DNA from: Euonymus europaeus
Lineage: Eukaryota > Streptophyta > Magnoliopsida > Celastrales > Celastraceae
Direction of reading: 5' to 3'
Length of the DNA stretch: 64,000 nt
Assembly: GCA_963580455.1 (NCBI GenBank)
Contig: OY756964.1
Span: 3,286,001-3,350,000, forward strand
The notes beneath the pieces are model-generated. The model worked only from the letters and a program-made list of their open reading frames with translations. It made no database searches and had not been told where the DNA came from. Both the position numbers and the translations under genes were made by a program. Positions 9,741-19,453 of the stretch are shown piece after piece. Position 1 is the stretch's first letter; each line of letters starts with the position of its first letter.

Positions 9741-10560
9741 ATAACCTTTAAATCTTAAATCTCAAATTTTATTAAATTATAAATTTTATACTCAATTCTA
9801 AATTCGTAAACCATAAATACTAAATACTAACTTTTAAATTTTAATATCATAAACAAATAATAAAAATATTATTTTAGTATAATGGATAAAGACTGAAATT
9901 CCACGTCATCAAAATTTAACTTTTATTAAAATTATGGCGGACAGTTGTTCAACTTTGTCCTGATTGTTGAGAGACAAAAACAAAATTTAACATTTTATTT
10001 AATTTAAATAAAATTGTTATCAGACTTCAGTACAATAGAATGTTTAAGAATGATTTGTTATTAAACTCAGCCATCAGAATTGATGGTTGAGATTTGAAGA
10101 ATTCCAGGTAATTTCACCAAAACAATTTCAGCCCCCATTCCTAAAGATGCAAACTTATCTTGATCCTCATCATTGACTGACATGAAGTCACTGACAACAG
10201 TGAGAACAATTCTGAGGGAACAAGTATATTAAATTAAATATATTATAAGAAAAACTCCAAATGTACATAAAGCTGTTGTACATAAACATACATAATATAG
10301 TCATCATCCTAGTCAGCGTTCCACATAGGAATACCAAAGTTGGGTTTAGTTAACCCAGTTGTATCTTCCCGCTTTTATCATGCTGTCAAATCAAATGGTG
10401 TGCGTCTCAATGATGGTGCAACGCTGGCGACTTCTCTTGCACGTTTCCCTTTTTGATTTTTTTTAAATAATAGAATTATGTAATAGAGTACAAAGGAAGT
10501 TCTGCTTATTTGTGTTAGCTTTGTGGGAGGGTTGAACGTGCGGAAGGGTAGAGGATATCG
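9741..10560. other. AT-rich intergenic DNA upstream of the FAR1-like gene
   Basis: AT-rich DNA with no complete gene. Bases 9892-9990 share the ordered words ACTGAAATTCCAC-TCATCAAAAT and CAACTTTGTC with 20250-20340, so both are copies of an unidentified repeat. A possible orphan coding fragment lies on the minus strand at 10067-10230. Confidence 0.55.
10067..10230 (-). pseudogene. Orphan protein-like fragment, unknown family
   Basis: On the minus strand there is an open frame of about 50 codons ending at TGA (10067-10069). Its middle reads like real protein: SDFMSVNDEDQDKFASLGMG followed by AEIVLVKLPGILQIS. The composition contrasts with the AT-rich surroundings. The sequence CCCTCAG just upstream of the best part could be a splice acceptor. 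No start codon or partner exon was found, so it is either a relic exon of a lost gene or chance. I do not recognise the family. Confidence 0.3.
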
Positions 10561-11077
10561 ACGCCATTTTTTGGTGATCTTCAGGTAAGCAAATGATCAA
10601 ATAAGCCTGTTGAGGTTGGGTTTCCATTTGGGTAGGGGTTTATTTAGCTTTCTTAACATGGTTTCGCATTGGTTTACGTGTTTCCATGTGGCTGGGTAGG
10701 GTTTGCTTTAGCCATGGTACCATGGGTTATAATTAGGTTTTGTTGGTTTTTTTGTAATTTTTTGAGCTAGGAAGAGAATGTGTTTGAGGTTTCGTGTCTC
10801 ATTACATTATGTAATTATGGAATAGGTATCATGATTCAAAGAGAGCAGTTGGAATGAGTTGGCAATGTATCTTTCTGGGCTTTAATAATAACATGGTTGT
10901 TATGAGTAATTACACTTTTTATATTTATAGTAACAATTTTAGCATGGGTAGTTACATTTTTCACATGATTAATTACACTTTTAGTATACACAATTACATT
11001 TCCGTATATATATTTCATTACACAGATATCCGGTGTTTCTCATTTGCAATAATTATTTTTGTTTTCACAGGGGAGTC

Positions 11078-12978
11078 ATGGTTGATTCTGTTGATGTTGC
11101 TGTAGATGGGGTACCAAGGATTGAGATGTCTTTTGAATCAGTGGACGAAATGTTTAGCTTCTATAAGGAATATGGGGTTGCTAACGGGTTCTCGGTGAAA
11201 AGGAGGTCACTTACTAAGGATCAGAGTGGGATGTATAAGTACTTGATTTTCAGTTGTGGGAGGTCGGACAAGTATGTAAGCCATTCTAAAAACCCGATCA
11301 ATCGTCGTGCTAATTCTTAGAATGAATGCAAGGCGAGGATGACAAGCCGATTCAATGTGAATGGGAAGTGGGAGATTACTTTATTTGATGATGATCACAA
11401 TCATGAATTGAGTCCTAGTCAAAGCAGATTTTTTAGATGCAATAGGGAGATTAGCCCGCATGTGAAGAGGCAACTAGAGATCAACGACATTGCTGGCATT
11501 AGACCAAGCAAAAGCCATAATTCACTAGTAATTTCCGCTGGGGGTCATGAAAAGTTGGCGTTCCTGGAGAAGGATATTATGAATTTAATATCTAAGGCAA
11601 GATGTATGCGCCTCGGTGAAGGGGATGCGATTGCGATGCAAAGCTATTTTTTGAGGATGCAATCGAGCAATGCTGGGTTCTTCTCAATGATGGATTGGGA
11701 TGACGATGGACGCCTGAAAAATGTATTTTGGGCCGATCCGCGTAGTAGGGCGGCGTATCAAGAATTCGGAGATGTGGTTACGTTTGACACAACGTATCTT
11801 ACTAATAAGTACGATATGCCATTCGCTCCATTTGTTGGGGTTAACCACCATGGTCATTCCATACTTCTCGGTTGTGGGTTGATCTCAAGTGAAGATACAG
11901 AGACATTTGTTTGGTTGTTCAAAACATGGTTAGCATGTATGGGAGGTGTTCCACCTAAGGGTATTATTACCGATCAAGATCGGGCCATGAAGAATGCTAT
12001 AGAAATTGTATTTCCATCGACGAAACATAGACTATGTTTGTGGCACATAATGAAGAAGGTGCCAGAGAAATTACGTTATCATGACCAGTACGACGATTTG
12101 TCAAAAATGTTGGCTGAAGCTGTTTATGATTCACAAAGCGTCGATGAGTTTGAGGGTAAGTATCTGTTTCTATTTTTTCTGGGTGTCTAACATGTAATTA
12201 AAGTGTTTAATAGTGTAATGAGTTTTCATATAATGTATTTGTCGGGTTGTATAATGTAATTGACACACTGTTTTTTCTCATGACAGATTTGTGGACCTTG
12301 CTCATTTACATGTATAATCTGCAAGAAAATTCTTGGCTGGAGCAACTACACTCGCAGAGGCAGATATGGGTTTCGATTTTCGTTAAAAAATGGTTTTGGG
12401 CCGGTATGTCTACGACGGGGCGAAGTGAGAGTATGAATGCTTTCTTTGATGGGTATGTGAATTCGAAGACATCTTTGAAACAATTTGTAGACCAATATGA
12501 TAATGCTTTAAGGAGGAAAGTCGAGGAGGAGTGTGAGGCTGATTTTGAATCCTTGAACAAACAAATTCCTTGCTCTACATTTTATGAGATGGAGAAGCAG
12601 ATGCAAAATGCCTACACTGCTAAGAAGTTCATTGAATTTCAAAAAGAATTGCTTGGTATGATGTATTGTGGGATCATAGGTGTTGATAAATATCCATTGC
12701 TGACGGAGTACGTCGTGATGGAGGATGTTCTTTATGGGGACGGTTTCAAGAAGAATGTTATGTTCACTGTAAGGTATGATGGGCAAGATATAAGTTGTTC
12801 TTGTTTCAGTTATGAGTTCCGTGGAATTATGTGCAAGCACGCTTTGAAGGTGTTCATTAATAATGATAAGTTCATTTTGCCTGAGCACTATGTTCTTTTG
12901 AATTTGCTGACTAAACTGTCATATAGGATGACAGGTAGATTATGTAAATTTATGTATAGAAACTTTATGTATGTTTAG
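11078..12978 (+). pseudogene. FAR1/FRS-like protein (MULE transposase-derived), in-frame TAG, 3' end truncated
   Basis: This is a relative of FAR1-RELATED SEQUENCE transcription factors, nuclear DNA-binding proteins derived from Mutator-like transposases. Order of domains: a FAR1 DNA-binding region (VDEMFSFYKEYGVANGFSVK through to DDDHNHEL), then the MULE transposase core (GDVVTFDTTYLTNKY, GIITDQDRAMKNAIE, HRLCLWHIMKKVPEKL), then a SWIM zinc finger (CSCFSYEFRGIMCKHAL). Exons are 11078-12155 and 12287-12978, in phase. A probable 5'-UTR intron runs 10585-11070 (CAG|GTAAGC to TTCACAG). One TAG (11318-11320) interrupts the first domain where relatives keep coding; CAG is the likely ancestor. After the SWIM finger the frame ends early at 12976, only 82 bases before the ATG of CslB copy 3, so the C terminus is probably cut off. 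No terminal inverted repeats were recognised. It could be a nearly intact FRS gene or a dying MULE. Confidence 0.8.
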
Positions 12979-13060
12979 AACTACCGATATTATAATTATT
13001 ATATTATGACCTCCCAATCTATTCAAAGGAACAGAAGTATACTTTCCTGGTGTGTTTTCA

Positions 13061-16000
13061 ATGGCTAACGAAATCTCTCCATCTCTGTACCAAAAAATCT
13101 GCCGCAAGAACAATTTTCAAAGAGTGTTGGACGTGACAATTCTCTGCCTCCTCCTTTGGCTCCTCATCTATCGTTTTCTCACTCTCAACAACCATGGATT
13201 TGCTTGGTTTCTTGCTTTTCTCTGTGAGTCATGGTTCACTTTTATATGGGTTCTCGCCATCTCCGCCAAATGGAGTCCTGTGTCGTACAAAACACACCCA
13301 GAACAGCTCCTGCAAAGGTAATAAACTAAACATCCTCAGGATTGTTGTATTTGCTTCACTAATTGTGTGGTTTTCTTGATAGGTTTCCAGAAAAAGAACT
13401 TCCTGCGGTGGACATGTTTGTTACAACAGCAGATTCTGTTCTTGAACCGCCAATTATGACAATAAACACAGTAATCTCTTTGTTGGCAGTCGATTATCCA
13501 CCTGAGAAGCTGGCTTGCTATGTATCAGATGATGGCTGCTCTCCTCTTACTTACTATTCTCTCGTTGAAGCGTCCGAGTTTGCTAAGGATTGGATTCCAT
13601 TTTGTAAGAGATATAATGTTAAAGTTCGAGCTCCGTTTCGATACTTCTCGACTGATTCCTTCTCTTTACATGATTTTTCACTTGAATTCCAACTAGAATG
13701 GAAAACAATGAAGGTATATATATAGCCTATGAAAATTGAATTTTGGGTTTAGGGGAAAAACAGAGGTGATCAGTATATTTATGTGATTGTCTTTATGGTA
13801 AGTAATTTGTCTGTCTTCACTGTATGTAGGACAAGTATGAGCAGCTAAGTCGAAAACTCAATGATGCAGTGCTAAAACCAGTCTCTTTTGATTTAACTGG
13901 CGAATTCGCAGTTTTCTCCAATGTAGACAAGAGGAATCATCCTACAATAATTAAGGTATCTTATCAGATTGACAGTTCTATGATTTTCTAGCTGGTTTTG
14001 AATTCATTTAGTAAAACAAGAAGGGAAAAAACATTATAGGTGATATTGGAGAACAAAGAAGGTATTTCAGGCGTGTTGCCGCAGTTGGTTTACATTTCTA
14101 GACAGAAGCTGCCAAAGCATCCACACCATTATAAAGCTGGCGCTATGAACGTACTGGTAGGTGAATCAGGAATATTTTAACATTTTTATTTGTGTAATCT
14201 TGTAGACTAACACTGATTTCTTAATTTTTTTGCTTGATTAAACAGACTAGAGTCTCTGGATTGATGACGAATGCTCCATTTATCCTCAATGTAGATTGCG
14301 ATATGTTTGCGAACAATCCACAGATTGTTCAACATGCCATGTGTTTTCTACTAGGTTCCGTGAACGAAAGAGAATCAGGATATGTACAGTGTCCTCAAGT
14401 GTACTATGATGGACTAAAGGATGACCCATTTGGCAATCAATTTGTTTTTCTGCAGGAAGTAAGTTAAAATCAAAATCGAATTTTGTTTCTCTTCTTCACT
14501 TGACTAAAATTGTAGCTACTCATGGTATATTCTCTTTTATCTAGTATTTAGCACATGGAATTGGGGGAATACAAGGTCCTTGTTATCTCGGAACAGGCTG
14601 TTTTCATCGACGAAAAATTATATATGGCGGATCACCGGATGATGCAGAGAGTGAAGGCAGGCATTTCTATTCAATTAATTGTACACATCCACACTTTGAT
14701 TGTTTCTACTAGTGCAAATTTTTTTGCGGCCATAACTACTTTACAACCAATCTTTCTCAGGAGTATTAGATGAAAACAAATTGTTGAACATATTTGGTTG
14801 TTCAAAGGATCTAATCAAATCAGCAACTATTGCTTTGAATGGTAAGACAGGAAATCCTTCAAACTCTCTGGCAGACACACATAGAGTTGCAGATTGTGAC
14901 TATGAATGCACTACTGGCTGGGGTACTAAGGTTAGTAGTCGGAAAAGATTGTGCAGATTGAAGAGACCCATACTATTCCAAAAAAAAATGTAAATAATTC
15001 TATGGTTTGATGAAATTTTGGCTTGCTAGTTTTGATTCTTTGGTCTTGGTATGGTAGGTTGGTTGGTTATATGGATCTGCAACAGAAGATGCCCACACTG
15101 GACTGATGATACACACTAGAGGTTGGAAATCAGTTCTGTGCACACCAAACCCTCCTGCATTTTTAGGGTGTGCAGTGTCAGGTTGGCCGTCTTCGCTGAT
15201 TCAAATGAAGAGGTGGGCCACAGGCTTTCTTGAAATACTCTTCAGCAAGAATAGCCCCATCTTTTGCACACTATATGGCAATCTTCAGTTCAGACAATGC
15301 CTGGGATATTTGTGGCAATTTATTTGGGGCTTACGATCCATTTTCGAGCTCTGCTATGCGGCTCTGCCTGCATATTGCATCATCGCTAACTCTACTTTCT
15401 TGCCCAAGGTGAGTGGAGAACAAATTACATTATAAGGTCAAGAATGCATGGGGAAGTAGAATTTTCGTGTCATGACTTCAAAATATGGACTTATGGAAGT
15501 ATCACCTTGTGTGTTTGTGTCAACGCAGGTTGAGGAACTTGCCATAAACATTCCTATTTCTCTTTTTGTGATTTACAATATATATACCCTATTGGAGTAC
15601 CGTCGCATGGGCTTGTCGGTCCGTGCGTGGTGGAACAATCAAAGGATGGTGAGAATAACTTCAACATGTTCATGGCTAGTTGGTTTCTTAAGTATCATTC
15701 TCAAGATCATTGGATTATCTGAGACAGTCTTTGAAGTCACACAGAAAGAACAATCTAGTGATGGTGGTGGTGATGAGGCTAATGCTGGTCGATTCACATT
15801 CAACGAGTCCCCAATTTTTGTACCAGGAACAACCCTTGTGCTGCTGCACTTGATGTCAATGGCTTTGGGTTTGTTTGGGGTGCAGCCACCAAAGGCTCAT
15901 GGTGGGCAGGGTTCGGGGGCAGGGGAGTTTGTTTGTAGTTTGGTTGTGGTGACCTATTTTTGGCCATTTTTGAAGGGGCTGTTTGGGAAAGGAAAATATG

Positions 16001-16083
16001 GGATTCCCTCATCAACCTTGCTTAAATCTGCTAGTTTAACATTACTGTTTCTGCAATTCAGCAGAAGAGCCTCAGTTCCGTAA
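13061..16083 (+). CDS. Cellulose synthase-like protein B, copy 3 (divergent)
   Basis: This is a CslB-type glycosyltransferase with the same nine-exon plan as copy 2: 13061-13317, 13383-13713, 13830-13955, 14040-14156, 14246-14458, 14545-14656 (uncertain end), 14761-14930, 15058-15408, 15529-16083, giving about 743 aa. It keeps SDDG, DCD, a canonical ATED and QMKRW, plus the C-terminal membrane helices, and is the most divergent copy in the cluster. The start [12 protein letters not shown] matches the start of the other copies. The end of exon 6 is problematic. The donor position used by copies 2 and 4 would be GTACAC at 14681, but joining there makes a TGA across the junction. In-frame alternatives are a GC donor after 14656 (used here) or GTGAAG after 14650. 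If none works, the gene is a pseudogene. It starts just after the FAR1 relic and converges on copy 4. Confidence 0.78.
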
Positions 16084-16317
16084 CACTTGGAAGTGTTTTG
16101 AGGCCAGATTTCGCAGGGCTGGACGTGGTTGCAGGCTGGCAGCTGCCTGAGCCCATCCTTTTATGTATTGTACTGCCAAACGCCTAAAAAGATTGCTTTT
16201 AAAATTTTCGTCACTCAAATGCCCATAAATTCTTTTTTTTTTGTTTGTTGCGATTTATTTATTAAATAGTGAAAATGCTAATAACATAAGAGCCCGAATG
16301 ACAAGCATGTGATGAGA

Positions 16318-19037
16318 TTACCCAAATGACGCTCTTCTGCTGAAGTGCACAAGCAATAATGTCAGAGCAAATGACTTGACCAAGATTGATGAGGGAATCC
16401 CATATTTCCCTCTACCAAACAGTCCCTTCAAAAATGGCCAAAAGTAGGTCAATACCAGCAAACTACAAACAAACTCCCCTGTCCCTGAACCCTGTCCAGC
16501 ATGACCCTCTGGTGGCTGCACCCCAAACAAACTGGAACCCATTGCAACCAATTGCAACAGCACAAGGGATGTCCCTGGTACAAAAATTGGGGATTCACTG
16601 AACATGAATCGTCCAGCATTAGCATCGTCACCATCAATATATTGGTCTTTCTGTGTCACTTCAAAGACTGTCTCAGATAATCCAATAATCTTTAGAATGA
16701 CACTTAATAACCCAAGAAGCCATGCACTTGTTGAATTTATTTTTGCCATTCTCTGGTTGTTCCACCATGAACGCATTGACAAGCCAATTCGAAGGTAGTC
16801 AGACAGGGTATCTATGTTGTAAAACACAAAAAGAGCAATGGGAATGTTTATGGCTCGTTCCTGGACCTGTATTGACAAATTTGTGATTGTCAAATATAGC
16901 ATAAAACTATTTACTAGAGTTGGTGTATGGAATAGTTTTTTAGCCATCCTGACTCACCTTGGGCAGGAAACTAGAGTTTGTGAGGATGCAATACGCTGGC
17001 AGAGCTGCGTAGCAGACCTCGAAAATGGAGCGCAAACCCCACACAAGTAAGGAAATGTAGCCCAAGAATTGCCTGAACCGAAGCTTTCCATAGAGGAGGC
17101 CAAAAATTGGACTATTTTTGTGTACAAGTACTTCAAGCAAACCTGTCGCCCACCTCTTCATTTGAATCATTGAATTAGGTCCACCGGATGGAGCACAGCC
17201 TAAGAATGCTGGCGGGTTTGGCTTGCAATACACTGATTTCCAGCCTCTTGTGTGTATTGCTAGTCCTGTGAGGATGTCTTCTACTGTGGATCCATAGAGC
17301 CAACCAACCTACAAACAGTGAAGCCATTAATGGTAGCAGAAGAAAAATTAAATCAACAGTTTTTTTAAATTGTATATCAGCTTCCTCCCAACCTTACTAC
17401 CCCAGCCGGTTCCATACTCATAGTCACAATTTGCAACTTGGTGTGCTGCCTCGAGAGTCTCCAACAGATTGCTTGGATTCCCTGTCTCGCTACTTAATGC
17501 AATAACTGCTAATTTGACAAGATCCTTTGACTTTCCAAATATTTTATGTAATTCATCCACATCCAGTTCTCCTGTAAAGTTCATAATATTCATCAGGACA
17601 GAAGAAAAGAGTAGTTGTTGCAACTTTTATCTGCTTATTGCAACATAAATTTACTTTGGCAGTCGTGATCTTTGTTAGCATACCTTTAACTGATGGAAAA
17701 TTTATTCTTTCACTCTTTCCATCATTCGGTGATCGACCATATATAATTTTTCGTCTATGGAAGCAGTTGGTTCCACCGTAGACTTGTCCTTGTATGCCCC
17801 CTAGTCCACGAGCAAAGTACTTGAACAGAAAATAATATTGTTTAGTCAGTAATTTTGGTACCTACAATATGTTTACTATCTCAACCTAAAAGGTTAACCT
17901 ATTAGCTAAAATGTTATGGCTTGTCTAAGTGAAAAATAGCATACTTCCTGCAAAGCTGTATATTGATTTCCAAATGGGTCATCCTTTATTCCATCATAGA
18001 ACATTTGTGGAAACTGTACGAGTCCGGATTCTCTTTCATCCGCAGAACCTAGTAGAATACACATAGCATGATGAACAACTTGTGGATTGTTGACATACAT
18101 ATCACAGTCCACGTTCAGAATGAATGGAGCATTTGTCATCAATCCAGAGACTCTAGTCTGTTTGATCATCAAGCAAAGGGAAATAGAAGGAAATAAGTGT
18201 TTGGTATATTATTTACACAAATACTACCATCGAAGCTTGAGTGGCATAAAGGGGCACTTACTAGTACGTTCATGGCTCCTGCTTTGTAATGGTGTGGATG
18301 TTTCCGCACCTTTTGTCTTGAAATATAAATCAAGTGTGGTAATCCATCTGAAAGACCTTTGTTCTCCCATATCACCTATAGAGTTTCGGTTGACGATAAA
18401 CTAATCTTTGTCATGTTTAATTATGCAAAACCTCGTCAAGATGATATATACCTTGATTATTGTTGGATGATTGTTGCGTTCTGTATTGGAGAAATCAGCG
18501 AATCCACCGGTTAGATCACCCAGGACTGATTTCCGAGCAGCATCGTTGATTTTTCGGCTTAGCTGCTCATACTCCTCCTGTAATGATGAATACAAACAAT
18601 TAAATCTTCTAAAAGTAACTGCAAGCATACATAAAATCATCACCTTGTCTTTACTCATATATACTTTACCTTCATTTTTTTCCATTCTAGTTGGAATTCA
18701 AGCGAACAGTCGAGAGAGTGGGACTGATCAGTGAAGAAGTATCGAAAGGGTGCTCGGACTTGGACACTATATCTCTTACAGAATGGAATCCAAATCTTAG
18801 CAAACTTGGATGCTTCAATGAGAGAGTAATAAGTAAGAGGAGAGCAACCATCATCGGATACATAGCAAGCTAGCTTGTGAGCTGGATAATCAACTGCCAA
18901 CAATGAAAGTACGGTGTTTATAGTGAGTAATGGAGGTTCAAGAACTGGCTCTGCAGTTGTAACAAACATATCCACAGGAGGAAGATCTTGCAACCTGTCA
19001 AGAAAATCATTGACAATGAATTAGTCATGGCTTAATA

Positions 19038-19077
<40 letters not shown>

Positions 19078-19361
19078 CATAACGTAGGGTGACATGTTTC
19101 TTACCCCTGTAGAAGGTATTTGGGGTATGTTTTGCATACCACAGGACTCCATTTGGTGTTCAACCCAAGAAACCAAATGAAGGTGAACCATGACTCACAT
19201 ACCAAAGCAAGAAACCAAGCAAATCCATGCTCGTTGAAAGTGAGAAGACGATAAACAAGGAGTGCAAGGAGAAGACAAACGATTGTGACATCCAAGGCCC
19301 TTTGAAAAGTGTTCTTGAGAGGGATTTTCTCATACAGAGGAGGAGAGTTTGAGAGAGCCAT
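16318..19361 (-). CDS. Cellulose synthase-like protein B, copy 4 (intact, inverted)
   Basis: This is a CslB-type glycosyltransferase, close paralogue of copies 1 and 2 but on the opposite strand. Exons, in order of translation: 19361-19105, 18994-18670, 18577-18452, 18375-18262, 18157-17945, 17819-17684, 17571-17393, 17308-16958, 16866-16318, all in phase, giving 749 aa. The start [12 protein letters not shown] is shared with copy 2. It has the SDDG, DCD and QMKRW motifs; the third Asp motif reads VED in place of TED, as in copy 1. Exon 6 has the unmutated form of the region damaged in copy 3 ([18 protein letters not shown]). All splice sites are canonical. It is the only copy with a good TATA box at a plausible distance, and so a strong candidate for the main expressed copy; this is inference. 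Its stop codon is 234 bases from that of copy 3. Confidence 0.9.
19042..19074. repeat. (TC)n microsatellite in intron 1 of CslB copy 4
   Basis: About 16 TC units, read as (GA)n on the coding strand, at the same place where copy 2 has (TA)n. Confidence 0.95.
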
Positions 19362-19446
19362 TCAAAGCATAAGGAAAGTGGTGTTGGTAGAAGTGGTTCT
19401 GCTAGATTAGCACGATCTTTTTTCTTTCTATGGTGATTTCATGATC

Positions 19447-19453
19447 ATTTATA
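19447..19453 (-). promoter_or_regulatory. TATA box of CslB copy 4
   Basis: TATAAAT on the minus strand, 92 bases before the ATG, within a block conserved upstream of copy 2. Fits a plant core promoter with a short leader of about 60 bases. Confidence 0.5.

Noticed and set aside
13714..13829. Frameshift in CslB copy 3 around exon 2-3
   Set aside because: The ORF breaks coincide with normal GT-AG introns; exons 2 and 3 join in phase exactly as in copy 2.
16386..17050. Plus-strand frames over CslB copy 4
   Set aside because: They are antisense shadows of exons 8 and 9 on the minus strand.
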